DNA of 57,609 nt from Bacilli bacterium (GTDB taxonomy: Bacteria > Bacillota_I > Bacilli_A > RFN20 > CAG-826): NCBI GenBank assembly GCA_024695235.1, contig JAILIP010000016.1, forward strand, positions 1 through 57,609, in the 5' to 3' direction. The position numbers and the translations under genes are program-made. The notes below the pieces were generated by a model. It was not told the DNA's origin. It searched no databases and worked only from the letters and a program-made list of their open reading frames with translations. Positions within the stretch are counted from its first letter, which is position 1. Every line of letters starts with the position of its first letter. Positions 1 to 7,431 of this stretch are shown here, in pieces.

Positions 1-251
1 GCTTTTTTGCCGTTATCATCAATGATGATATGGTTTTGTTTGATATATTCAATACGAGCAATCTTTTCTTCGATTTCAGCTTGTTGTTTCTTAGCGGAAT
101 CGTAGTCAGCGTTTTCACTTAAGTCACCTTGAGCACGTGCAGCAGCAAGATCTGCTAAAATGCGTGGGCGTTCAACGTTAACAAGATTTTCGTATTCTTC
201 AAGTAACTTTTGATATCCTTCTTTGGTTAATTCAATTTTTTCATTTGCCAT
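1..251 (-). CDS. greA: Transcription elongation factor GreA, N-terminal part (runs off the window)
   Basis: GreA rescues backtracked RNA polymerase by stimulating cleavage of the transcript 3' end. The visible 83 codons start at ATG 251, behind an AGGAG ribosome site, and encode the N-terminal coiled-coil domain: MANEKIELTKEGYQKL, then the LSENADYDSAKKQQAEIE block that carries the acidic tip residues needed for cleavage. The C-terminal FKBP-like domain lies beyond base 1. It is the last gene of a minus-strand run after alaS, ruvX and a DUF1292 gene. The assignment is very secure; only the truncation by the window edge limits it. Confidence 0.95.
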   Translation of the reverse strand, partial: MANEKIELTKEGYQKLLEEYENLVNVERPRILADLAAARAQGDLSENADYDSAKKQQAEIEEKIARIEYIKQNHIIIDDNGKK

Positions 252-310
252 AAGTATTCTCCTCAAAGATTAGCAATTAGTTTATACCAGTTTTGTAATT
301 GATACAAACT

Positions 311-589
311 TTATTTTTTGGCTTCGGCGATTTTTGGATCATCTAAAAAGGCGTTGAAGACTTCTTCGACTTCGTCATATTCTTCATCGTCTTCAATTTC
401 ACTTAATGAATGACTTTGTTCATCATATGCAAAAGGAAGGACATTTTCTTCATCGTTTTTCTCATAGAGAAAGACATATGATTTACCTCTTTCTTCATTT
501 TCATAAGTAAACAAGATATTCATTACTTTTTCATTACCGTTTTCGTCGGTGATGATCATTTCTTCATCGTTTAATAAATCAATAGCCAT
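311..589 (-). CDS. DUF1292 family protein (YrzB-like)
   Basis: This 92-residue acidic protein belongs by pattern to the DUF1292 family (B. subtilis YrzB), whose function is unknown. It opens with a short strand pattern, ITDENGNEKVMNILFTYENE, and ends in an acidic helix rich in Glu and Asp (SEIEDDEEYDEVEEVF). It begins 1 bp after ruvX, which matches the conserved alaS-ireB-ruvX-DUF1292 order of Firmicutes, although ireB is absent here. No catalytic motif is visible. A role linked to its neighbours is only inferred from conserved neighbourhood. Confidence 0.85.
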   Translation of the reverse strand: MAIDLLNDEEMIITDENGNEKVMNILFTYENEERGKSYVFLYEKNDEENVLPFAYDEQSHSLSEIEDDEEYDEVEEVFNAFLDDPKIAEAKK

Positions 590-590
590 A

Positions 591-1019
591 TTAGTATCCT
601 TTCCTTGTTTGCATGTATGTTTCTAAAATCACAACTGCACTCATCTCATCGATGACGTCTTTTCTTTTCTTGCGAGATAAGTCAGCTTCCATCAAACGCT
701 TATGAGCGATGACGGTAGTAAGTCTTTCATCAACAAGTGTGATTTTTAAATTTGGGTTTTCTTTTTCAAGGTCTTCTTTGAAGCGTTTGGATGATTCTGC
801 TCTAGGTGATACTTCGCCAGACATATGAAGAGGATATCCTAAGGCAATCTCATCAACATTCTCTTTTTGACAAATTTCAAGTACTCTTTCACGAGCCTTT
901 TTGTAATTACCAAATTCAAAAGTAAAGTTTTCATAGCCATGTGCAGCGATTCCTAAGGAATCGGACAAGGCAATGCCGAGTGTTTTTGTACCTAAATCAA
1001 GACCTAGAATTTTCTTCAT
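591..1019 (-). CDS. ruvX: RuvX/YqgF-family Holliday junction resolvase-like nuclease
   Basis: RuvX (YqgF, B. subtilis YrrK) is a small RNase H-fold nuclease; family members have been linked to pre-16S rRNA 5'-end processing and to Holliday junction resolution. The 142 residues are the usual length. The N-terminal LGLDLGTKTLGIALSD motif carries the first catalytic Asp, the middle GYPLHMSGEVSPRAESSKRF matches the family GLP...G motif, and DERLTT plus the C-terminal KRKDVIDEMSAVVILETY supply the other acidic residues. Its ATG overlaps the alaS stop as ATGA, so the two are probably translationally coupled. Confidence 0.93.
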   Translation of the reverse strand: MKKILGLDLGTKTLGIALSDSLGIAAHGYENFTFEFGNYKKARERVLEICQKENVDEIALGYPLHMSGEVSPRAESSKRFKEDLEKENPNLKITLVDERLTTVIAHKRLMEADLSRKKRKDVIDEMSAVVILETYMQTRKGY

Positions 1020-3622
1020 TTAATGAGCCCTTTAACTTTGGATAGACCACTTTCAATTTTGCTCTTTTCTTTGCCGCGGCCATTTGCCATATTTGGACGT
1101 CCACCGCCAGAGCCACCTAGTTCAGTGGCAAGAGCTTTGAGTAAATCACCAGCTTTGTTGTTTTCAAGTGGTTTACCGCTGATAAAGACTGCAAGTGGTA
1201 AATCACCTTGGTCACCACCAATAAGGGCGATAATTGAGTCTTTGTGTTTATTCTTTAGAATATCACCAATCTTATTAAGACTTTCAAGGTTCATTCCTTG
1301 GACATATTTGGTGATTAATTTATATCCATTAACTTCTTCATATGAATCCATTAGGCTTTCAGCAACTAGTTGAGCCATCTTATCAAGAAGTTGTTCGTTA
1401 GCTTTCTTAAGGTTTGCTTTCTCAGAAAGTGTTGCTTGTAAGCGATCGCTAACTTCTGCAACTGATTTAGCACCTAATGCATCACGTGTATGCTTAAGCA
1501 TTTCTTCTTTTTCTTTTAATAATTCATATGCGCCTATGGATGTGCGACCTTGAATTCTTCTAACACCAGAAGCAATAGATTCTTCACTTTCAATAACGAA
1601 TAAACCTATATCTTTGGTATTTTCTACGTGACATCCACCACAAAATTCGATTGATTCATCGCCAAAGGCGACAACACGAACACTATCACCATATTTTTCA
1701 GAGAAGAATGCTTTAGCACCAAGCTTATTAGCTTCTTCAATTGGCAAAACACGAATATTTGATGGAATTGCTTCAGCAATCATTCTATTAACTTCATTTT
1801 CAATTTGATCTAATTGAATCTCAGAGATTCTTTCAGTTTGAGTGAAGTCAAAGCGCATATATTCACTTGAGACAAACGAGCCCATTTGCTTAATGTGATC
1901 ACCGAGCACTCTAACAAGAGCACTTTGGAGTAAGTGAGTTGCGGAGTGATTGCGTTTAACGAATTCTCTTTCTTCATGATCAACTTCTAAAAGTAGTTCA
2001 TCTCCAACTTTTAAAGTACCTTTAGCAATTTTCACAAAGTGAAGATTTTGCTTGTTAGGTGCTTTTTGGACGTCAACAACAGTGGCAACGATATCTTTAG
2101 AAGTAACTTTACCATGGTCAGCAACTTCACCGCCGCTTTCAGCATAGAAATTAGTTTTATCAAAGACAACTTCACCTTCATCCTCTAAAGACGATACTTT
2201 TTCACCATCTTTGAATAGACCGATGACTTTTGCTTTTAATGGAGCATCATCATAGGTGAATTCACTCTTAGATGTGAAATCGAGAAGATCTTTTGATTGC
2301 TTATGCATGCTTTGTTCGCCACTTCTTGCGTTTCTAGCTCTTTCTTTTTGAAGGAGCATTTCTTTTTCAAAGCCCTCTTCATCGACTTTGACTCCGTTTT
2401 CTTCACAGATTTCTTTAGTGAGATCAAGTGGGAAACCGAATGTATCATATAGTTTGAAGGCATCTTTACCAGAAAGTTGTTTCTTGCTCTCGATCATTTC
2501 ACGAAGCAAAGCTTCGCCTGATGTAAGTGTCTTGATGAATTTCTCTTCTTCGTTTTTAAGAAGGGATGTGATGACATTAACTCTAGAACTGAGTTCTGGG
2601 TAGAAGTCTTTATATTTCTCAACAACTGTTGGGATAAGTGTGTACATAAATGGACGATTAATGCCAATTTTCTTAGCAAATCTCATCGCTCTTCTAACAA
2701 GTCTACGTAAAACGTAGCCTCTTCCTTCATTGGAGAAGACTTCGCCATCACTTAAAGCGAATGTTACTGCACGAATGTGATCAGCAATAACTCTATATGA
2801 AGTGAGATATGGAGCTTCGTATTTAACGTTCGCGAGTTTTTCAACTTCTTTGATAATAGGCATGAATAAGTCTGTCTCAAAGTTAGACGGAGTTTCTTGA
2901 AGAACAGATGCGATTCTTTCTAAACCAGCACCAGTATCGATATTTTTGCTTGGGAGTTCTTTGTATTCACTACGTGGTGTTCCTGGAACGGCATTATATT
3001 GAGAGAAGACAATGCCCCAGATTTCAATATAACGGTCATTTTCAATCTCCTCTTTGAGGAGTTTGATACCTAAGTGCTCTGGATCATACTTTTCTCCTCT
3101 ATCGAAGAAGACTTCGGTATTTGGTCCGGCTGGACCTTCACCGATTTCCCAATAGTTACCTTCAAGGGGAATTAAATGATCTTCAGCGACACCTTGTTCT
3201 TTCCAAAGGTCATGTGTTTCTTTATCGCTTGGATTATATGTGAAATAGAGCTTATCAACTGGCATAGCAAAGTATTTCTCGCTAGTGAGAATTTCAAATG
3301 CCCATGGAATAACTTCTTTTCTGAAGTAGTCTCCGATGGAGAAGTTTCCGAGCATTTCAAAGAATGTATGGTGGCGAGAAGTATAACCAACATTATCCAT
3401 ATCGTTAGTACGAATGGATTTTTGGACATTGGTGATTCTTCTTGATGGAGGTACTTCACTTCCATCCATATATTTCTTCAAGGCTGCAACACCTGAGTTA
3501 ATCCAAAGCAATGATGGATCTTTATATGGAATTAATGATGCGCCTTTTTCAACATGGTGACCTTTGCTCTTAAAAAAGTCTAACCACATCACTCTAATTT
3601 CATTACCAGTTAATTTCTTCAT
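1016..3622 (-). CDS. alaS: Alanyl-tRNA synthetase
   Basis: AlaRS charges tRNA-Ala. The 868 residues match the full bacterial form. The class II catalytic core begins at TGNEIRVMWLDFFKSKGHH and includes RHHTFFEMLGNFSIGDYF; the editing domain has the zinc-ligand motifs HSATHLL (about residue 555) and CGGCHVENT (about 660); the C-terminal C-Ala domain ends with a glycine-rich GGSGGGRPNMANG motif. The ATG at 3622 follows a GGAGGAT-type ribosome site. A T-box leader directly upstream indicates control by uncharged tRNA-Ala. It heads an alaS-ruvX-DUF1292 operon. Confidence 0.98.
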   Translation of the reverse strand: MKKLTGNEIRVMWLDFFKSKGHHVEKGASLIPYKDPSLLWINSGVAALKKYMDGSEVPPSRRITNVQKSIRTNDMDNVGYTSRHHTFFEMLGNFSIGDYFRKEVIPWAFEILTSEKYFAMPVDKLYFTYNPSDKETHDLWKEQGVAEDHLIPLEGNYWEIGEGPAGPNTEVFFDRGEKYDPEHLGIKLLKEEIENDRYIEIWGIVFSQYNAVPGTPRSEYKELPSKNIDTGAGLERIASVLQETPSNFETDLFMPIIKEVEKLANVKYEAPYLTSYRVIADHIRAVTFALSDGEVFSNEGRGYVLRRLVRRAMRFAKKIGINRPFMYTLIPTVVEKYKDFYPELSSRVNVITSLLKNEEEKFIKTLTSGEALLREMIESKKQLSGKDAFKLYDTFGFPLDLTKEICEENGVKVDEEGFEKEMLLQKERARNARSGEQSMHKQSKDLLDFTSKSEFTYDDAPLKAKVIGLFKDGEKVSSLEDEGEVVFDKTNFYAESGGEVADHGKVTSKDIVATVVDVQKAPNKQNLHFVKIAKGTLKVGDELLLEVDHEEREFVKRNHSATHLLQSALVRVLGDHIKQMGSFVSSEYMRFDFTQTERISEIQLDQIENEVNRMIAEAIPSNIRVLPIEEANKLGAKAFFSEKYGDSVRVVAFGDESIEFCGGCHVENTKDIGLFVIESEESIASGVRRIQGRTSIGAYELLKEKEEMLKHTRDALGAKSVAEVSDRLQATLSEKANLKKANEQLLDKMAQLVAESLMDSYEEVNGYKLITKYVQGMNLESLNKIGDILKNKHKDSIIALIGGDQGDLPLAVFISGKPLENNKAGDLLKALATELGGSGGGRPNMANGRGKEKSKIESGLSKVKGLIK

Positions 3623-3641
3623 TTTCTATCCTCCAAAGCAT

Positions 3642-3666
3642 AAAAAAATCGCTCCTAAGGAACGAC
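3642..3666 (-). terminator. Intrinsic terminator of the alaS T-box
   Basis: On the minus strand TCGTTCC pairs with GGAGCGA (one G-T pair) and is followed by seven Ts. The 5' arm overlaps the sequence needed for the T-box antiterminator, so the two structures exclude each other. Confidence 0.85.
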
Positions 3667-3786
3667 TGTGCGCGGTACCATCCTTATTCATTAGATATAT
3701 CTAATGCTCTTAATTAAATCTTTAACGCAGATTAACGATGACTTTCATCATCTCCAAAGGAGTGGCATAGGTTCCTTTATGGGAGT
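3642..3786 (-). promoter_or_regulatory. T-box riboswitch controlling alaS (compact, short stem I)
   Basis: Read on the minus strand, the T-box core GGATGGTACCGCG lies at 3683-3671. It is followed by the sequence that either pairs with it (AAGGA with TTCCTT) or forms the terminator ending in a T run. Three hairpins precede it: AAAGGA/TCCTTT with an 11-nt loop (3778-3756) containing GCC, an Ala codon followed by A; a GATGA/TCATC hairpin (about 3749-3737); and the palindrome ATTAGATATATCTAAT. The leader is only about 145 nt, shorter than classical T-boxes. The specifier assignment is inference; GCG further downstream is an alternative. Confidence 0.85.
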
Positions 3787-3792
3787 AATAAC

Positions 3793-3820
3793 AATATATC
3801 ACAAACATATGTTTAATAAA
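3793..3820 (-). promoter_or_regulatory. Probable alaS promoter
   Basis: On the minus strand TTTATT and TATATT are separated by 16 bp, with an upstream TG giving TGATATATT (extended -10). The predicted start near 3786 gives a leader that contains the whole T-box. Confidence 0.55.
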
Positions 3821-3898
3821 ACATTTTTTATATATAAAGTCATGAAAAGATACAACTTTTTTCGGTGTACCACATATACCATGTTAATTGATATCGGC

Positions 3899-3904
3899 TA
3901 TAAT
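3899..3904 (+). promoter_or_regulatory. -10 box of the importer operon
   Basis: A perfect TATAAT with no convincing -35 box. Transcription would start near 3911, just before the AGGAAG ribosome site (3914-3919) of the leader ORF. Confidence 0.55.
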
Positions 3905-3928
3905 ATACTCAACTAGGAAGTCCATGTT

Positions 3929-4009
3929 ATGAAAAACTCTTCTATTACAACTAATAATCGTGGCTTCTATTTTAGCTATTTTTACTTTTTTAGGCATTGT
4001 GTTTCCTAA
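3929..4009 (+). CDS. Putative Phe/Tyr-rich leader peptide (attenuator)
   Basis: A 26-codon ORF starts at ATG 3929, 9 bp after AGGAAG, and begins MKNSSITTNNRG. Codons 13-21 read Phe-Tyr-Phe-Ser-Tyr-Phe-Tyr-Phe-Phe, that is eight aromatic residues in nine codons. It ends at TAA 4007-4009, about 65 nt before an intrinsic terminator that precedes an importer of a family used for aromatic amino acids. This is the layout of ribosome-mediated attenuation. Caution: the stretch is T-rich, which favours Phe/Tyr codons by chance. The frame one base over reads as a hydrophobic peptide (TLLLQLIIVASILAIFTF), so a frameshifted small membrane peptide is an alternative. Confidence 0.5.
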   Translation: MKNSSITTNNRGFYFSYFYFFRHCVS

Positions 4010-4054
4010 CTAAGAGATAGCATTTCATCAAGTGAGGGAAACAAAGTGATTGTT

Positions 4055-4105
4055 GAACCTCCTTGAAAGTGATAAACTTGGGTGGTTCCTCCCTCCCAAG
4101 TTTTT
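4055..4105 (+). terminator. Intrinsic terminator with candidate antiterminator in the importer leader
   Basis: AAACTTGGG (4074-4082) pairs perfectly with CCCAAGTTT (4095-4103), followed by TTTTTATTT. An alternative stem, GAACCTCC (4055-4062) with GGTGGTTC (4081-4088), has seven of eight pairs. It would sequester the terminator 5' arm in its loop, so the two look mutually exclusive. The importer ribosome site AAAGGAG follows at about 4113. Confidence 0.75.
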
Positions 4106-4126
4106 ATTTAATAAAGGAGTATTAAA

Positions 4127-5107
4127 ATGAAAAAACTTACAGTAGTTATGTTAGCTGCTTCTATCTTAGCAGCCGGACTTGCTTCTTCTTGTGAGAAGAA
4201 GATCAAAATTGGTATCCTTCAACCAGTCGAACACGAGGCTCTTGACGTAGCTCGTAAAGGATTCATGGAAGGATTAGCCGAAAAAGGCTATGACACAAGC
4301 AAAGTTAAATTCGTATACCGTAATGGTGGCGGAAAAGAAGCTGATATCTCTTCATATGCAAAGAGCTTAGTTTCACGTTGCGATATGTCTTTAGGCATTG
4401 GTACAGGCGCATCTGTTTCTTTAAAGAGTGCTGCGACTGATAAAGGTTTAACAAAACCATTATTATTCACCGCTGTTACAGATCCAGTCGATGCTAAACT
4501 CGTTTCTAGCTTAGATAATGGTGAAGGTTTCGTCACTGGTTCAAGTGATATGCAACCAATCGCAGACCAAATTTTACTTATTAAAGAATGTATTCCTTCA
4601 GTAGATAAAGTTGGTATTCTTTACACATCAAGCGAATCTAACTCTGAAGCCCAAGCTAAAGTTGCTGAAGCTGCTTTAACTCTTAGTGGCATCACCACAG
4701 TTAGAAAAACATGCACTGGTCCAAGTGATGTTAGTTCCACTTCTCTTGCTTTAGCAAGTGAAGAAGGAATTGACGCTATTTACATCCCAACCGATAACAA
4801 TATTGCCGCCAATACAGACGCTGTCAAGACAGCTGTTGCTGGCAAGAATGTTTTAGTTGTTGCTGGTGAAGAAAGCATGATGAAAGGCTGCGGCCACGTC
4901 ACATTATCAGTCGACTACAAAGCTTTAGGTAAAGTTACTGGTCATATGGCTGCGGAAATTCTTTCAAAAGGAATTAAAGCTGGTGAATTGCCAGTCAAAA
5001 CAATGACAAAAGAAGAATGCAACTATGTTATGAGTGCAGCAAACTGCGCTTCTAGCGGTGTTACTCTTCCAGATGAAGTCATTGCAAAATGCACAAACGT
5101 TGATTAA
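4127..5107 (+). CDS. ABC transporter substrate-binding lipoprotein (ABC_sub_bind / TrpX-like)
   Basis: A 326-residue periplasmic-binding-fold protein with a lipoprotein signal peptide (MKKLTVVMLAASILAAGLA then SSC, lipid Cys at about 22). The body starts KIKIGILQPVEHEALD and contains TAVTDPVDAKLV and VGILYTSSESNSEAQ, typical of the ABC_sub_bind family (PF04392). Its characterised members in Gram-positives transport tryptophan or tyrosine. It heads a three-gene operon with permease and ATPase and sits behind the aromatic leader. The substrate is inferred as an aromatic amino acid from family and leader, not shown by binding residues. Confidence 0.88.
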   Translation: MKKLTVVMLAASILAAGLASSCEKKIKIGILQPVEHEALDVARKGFMEGLAEKGYDTSKVKFVYRNGGGKEADISSYAKSLVSRCDMSLGIGTGASVSLKSAATDKGLTKPLLFTAVTDPVDAKLVSSLDNGEGFVTGSSDMQPIADQILLIKECIPSVDKVGILYTSSESNSEAQAKVAEAALTLSGITTVRKTCTGPSDVSSTSLALASEEGIDAIYIPTDNNIAANTDAVKTAVAGKNVLVVAGEESMMKGCGHVTLSVDYKALGKVTGHMAAEILSKGIKAGELPVKTMTKEECNYVMSAANCASSGVTLPDEVIAKCTNVD

Positions 5108-5115
5108 GGATTTAA

Positions 5116-6153
5116 ATGGAAGTATTAGATATAATTCTTAATATTCTTTCAAGCGGACTACCATGCTGTCTACTTGCTTTAGGTATCTTTTTAACCTACC
5201 GCATCTTAGACTTTGCTGATCTTACAGCCGAAGGTAGTTTCCTCCTTGGAGCATGTACCGCTGGGGTTATGATCTTTAATGGTGTCAATCCATTCTTAGC
5301 CACTTTAGCTAGTATTGGGGTTGGCGCGATATGCGGAACAATTACAGGTGTTTTAAATAGATATTTAAAGATACCGAAATTATTAAGTGGTATTATCACT
5401 TTAACTGCTTCTGCATCAATCGCTTTACTCATCATGGGTATGGCAAGTGGAAATGCTGGATTATTCAAATCCCAAATCTCCTTCAATGTTGAAAAAGGCG
5501 GAGCGTCTCAAACAATCTACTCTTTATTCACTCCATATGTTTATGATGAGGCATTTGGTATTTGGAGAGTATTATCTCCATGGGGCGAGATTATTAAAAT
5601 TGCCATCATGGCCGCTGTAGTTGCTTTAGCAATGCTTGCCATATACTTCTTCTTTGGAACTGAATATGGTATGGCTATTCGTGCTACAGGTATGAGTGAA
5701 AAGATGGCGAAAGCTCAAGGCATTAATACCGATGTTGCCACAATCATATGTGTTGCAATATCTAACGCCATTATTGCTTTAGCAGGTGCACTATATGTGC
5801 AAGAAGCTAAATCAGCTTCTGCTATCACCGCTACTGGATACTTAGTTATCGGACTTGCATCCATCATTGTAGGAGAAGCTGTGTTTGGTAAACGTTCATT
5901 CAAGAACTGGATTATATCAGTATCATTAGGAAGTATTTTATACTTCATTATCGTCACAATCGCGATTAGACTCGGTTTGCCAACCGAATTTAAGTCATTG
6001 CTTTATGCAATACTTATCACTATTGCTTTATGCATTCCATTTATTAAAAATGGAGTGAATTCGATTCACTTAGCTCGTAAAAGAAAAAGTGAAATCAATA
6101 AATTGAGTGAGAAAGGAGATACTAAAGATGTTGGAACTCAAGAATGTAAGTAA
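5116..6153 (+). CDS. ABC transporter permease (BPD_transp_2 family, partner of the TrpX-like protein)
   Basis: A 345-residue integral membrane protein with about 8-9 hydrophobic segments. It starts 8 bp after the binding-protein stop. The GIFLTYRILDFADLTAEGSF motif near residue 25 and IRATGMSEKMAKAQGINTD in a cytoplasmic loop are characteristic of the permease family that accompanies ABC_sub_bind proteins; the loop is the coupling helix region that contacts the ATPase. The hydrophilic C-terminus (LARKRKSEINKLSEKGDT) overlaps the ATPase gene. It forms the membrane channel of the importer. Confidence 0.9.
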   Translation: MEVLDIILNILSSGLPCCLLALGIFLTYRILDFADLTAEGSFLLGACTAGVMIFNGVNPFLATLASIGVGAICGTITGVLNRYLKIPKLLSGIITLTASASIALLIMGMASGNAGLFKSQISFNVEKGGASQTIYSLFTPYVYDEAFGIWRVLSPWGEIIKIAIMAAVVALAMLAIYFFFGTEYGMAIRATGMSEKMAKAQGINTDVATIICVAISNAIIALAGALYVQEAKSASAITATGYLVIGLASIIVGEAVFGKRSFKNWIISVSLGSILYFIIVTIAIRLGLPTEFKSLLYAILITIALCIPFIKNGVNSIHLARKRKSEINKLSEKGDTKDVGTQECK

Positions 6154-7141
6154 AATCTTTAACTTAACTGGTTCCGTCGAAGATGAACGTATCGCCTTAG
6201 ATAATGTCTCACTTCAAATCAAACCAGGTGAATTTGTCACTATTATCGGTGGTAACGGAAGCGGAAAGTCTACGACTTTAAATATCGTTTCAGGTTCTTT
6301 AATACCAGATTCTGGTAAGGTTATCCTTAACGATGTTGATATCACTAAGATGCCTGAGCATAGACGCGCTGCATATTTTGGAAGAGTGTTCCAAGATCCT
6401 CTTATTGGTACAGCTGCTGATATGTCAGTTCTAGAAAATCTAGAAATAGCCTATCAAAGAGGAAGAATTCATTCCCCTATTACATGGGGCTTTAAGAAAG
6501 CGGATAAGGAATATTTCATTGAAGAGCTAAAACGCTTTGATTTGGGTCTTGAAAACCGTTTAGGACAAAAAGTAGGAGTTATGTCAGGCGGTCAAAGACA
6601 AGCTTTGACTCTCCTTATGGCGACAATTCGTCATCGTCCTACTATCAAGATGATGAGAAGAGACTATATTCTTTTCTCTCAAAAGGATAAGGTTCAAGCT
6701 GCAAATGAGTTTGATGCCGAGCTTGAAACAAACAAAATTATCTTGAAAGATAAATTAGACGCTTTGAAGAATTCTAATCTTTCTAGAAAAGAACGTAGAA
6801 TCAAAGCAAAAGAAGCTATGTTTGAGTTTGATCAAGCTATGCTTGCTAAGTTCGACTTAACAAAGCAAATTCTTTTGTTGGATGAACACACTGCTGCTCT
6901 TGATCCTAAGACCGCTAGAAAAGTCCTTGAACTCACTAATAAAATCGTATGTGAGAACCAAATGACTACATTAATGGTCACACATAACATGAAAGATGCT
7001 CTTACATATGGTAATCGTCTTATCATGTTCCATTCTGGTCACATCATTTTAGATGTTTCTGGAAAAGAAAAACAAAAACTAAAAGTAGATGATTTGCTCA
7101 AGATGTTTGAAGAAGCAGATGAGAAACTAATTAATGAATAA
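6128..7141 (+). CDS. ABC transporter ATP-binding protein with an insertion between signature and Walker B
   Basis: The importer ATPase, 337 residues from ATG 6128 (GAAAGGAGAT lies 8 bp upstream). An upstream GTG at 6107 is less likely. Walker A is GGNGSGKST (41-49), the Q-loop FQDP (88-91), the signature MSGGQ (152-156), Walker B with catalytic Glu QILLLDEHTAALDP (247-260), and the H-loop VTHN (284-287). About 75 charged, helix-prone residues (170-245) are inserted between signature and Walker B, where relatives have about ten, which explains the length (relatives are about 260). It overlaps the permease by 26 bp. Confidence 0.9.
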   Translation: MLELKNVSKIFNLTGSVEDERIALDNVSLQIKPGEFVTIIGGNGSGKSTTLNIVSGSLIPDSGKVILNDVDITKMPEHRRAAYFGRVFQDPLIGTAADMSVLENLEIAYQRGRIHSPITWGFKKADKEYFIEELKRFDLGLENRLGQKVGVMSGGQRQALTLLMATIRHRPTIKMMRRDYILFSQKDKVQAANEFDAELETNKIILKDKLDALKNSNLSRKERRIKAKEAMFEFDQAMLAKFDLTKQILLLDEHTAALDPKTARKVLELTNKIVCENQMTTLMVTHNMKDALTYGNRLIMFHSGHIILDVSGKEKQKLKVDDLLKMFEEADEKLINE

Positions 7142-7164
7142 TAGGCCTTTAGCCTATTTTCTTT
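7140..7164 (+). terminator. Terminator of the importer operon
   Basis: AATAGGC (7140-7146) pairs with GCCTATT (7152-7158), followed by TTTTCTTT. It begins inside the ATPase stop codon. Confidence 0.8.
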
Positions 7165-7170
7165 ATATTA

Positions 7171-7264
7171 TTGCATATGGTTATGCAGATGTTATAATGT
7201 TGACAGAAAGAATCGACCCTTTGGGACTTTACTGTTGATACCCTATTGGGCGATTTTCTTTTTA
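7171..7264 (+). ncRNA. Putative antisense antitoxin RNA of unit A1, with promoter
   Basis: TTGCAT (7171-7176) and a perfect TATAAT (7193-7198) are 16 bp apart, predicting a start near 7205. The RNA would end near 7256-7264 at a hairpin, AATCG-CCC (7211-7219) with GGGCGATT (7248-7255), followed by a T-rich run. It is convergent with, and antisense to, the 3' end of the 26-residue peptide gene on the minus strand, as RatA is to txpA. No conserved ORF is seen in it. Confidence 0.6.
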
Positions 7265-7342
7265 TCTGCCGGAGCCAATAAGAAGAAAGATGATGACATC
7301 CACCGTGAATAGAACAATCTCTAGTTCACTCAATTGCTTCAT
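7262..7342 (-). CDS. Small hydrophobic peptide, putative type I toxin (unit A1)
   Basis: A 26-residue peptide beginning MKQLSELEIVLF, followed by one membrane-spanning segment and ending GSGR. The start is fixed by AAAGGAGG 8 bp before ATG 7342. Size, a single transmembrane helix, the strong ribosome site and a convergent short RNA at the 3' end are the layout of TxpA/BsrG-type toxins. Its MKQ(L/I)SEL start is shared with the peptide at 53887-53967, 46 kb away. No family name is assigned, and toxicity is inferred. Confidence 0.65.
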   Translation of the reverse strand: MKQLSELEIVLFTVDVIIFLLIGSGR

Positions 7343-7395
7343 GCTCGCTACCTCCTTTCATTAAGATTGTTTAATGTCCCAGAGGTAATCGATTC

Positions 7396-7419
7396 TGAGT
7401 TTTAACGTCTTTAACTTTG
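7396..7419. repeat. Dispersed box, copy 1
   Basis: The plus strand reads TGAGTTTTAACGTCTTTAAC followed by TTTG. The same box occurs at 7626, 53785 and 54021, always upstream of a small toxin-like gene. Here it lies between toxin A1 and the -10 box of the next antisense RNA. Confidence 0.85.
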
Positions 7420-7431
7420 GCATGATTATGT

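Noticed and set aside
1023-1373. 116-codon plus-strand ORF opposite the alaS 3' end
   Set aside because: It is a shadow frame of the conserved AlaRS C-terminal domain.
3704-3916. 70-codon ORF on the plus strand between alaS and the importer
   Set aside because: It runs through the T-box in antisense and over the promoter region, with no ribosome site and no recognisable family.
4074-4105. T-box-like GGGTGGTTCC in the importer leader
   Set aside because: It resembles the T-box core in nine of ten bases, but there is no second antiterminator helix or separate downstream terminator, and the bases are part of the terminator stem and loop itself.
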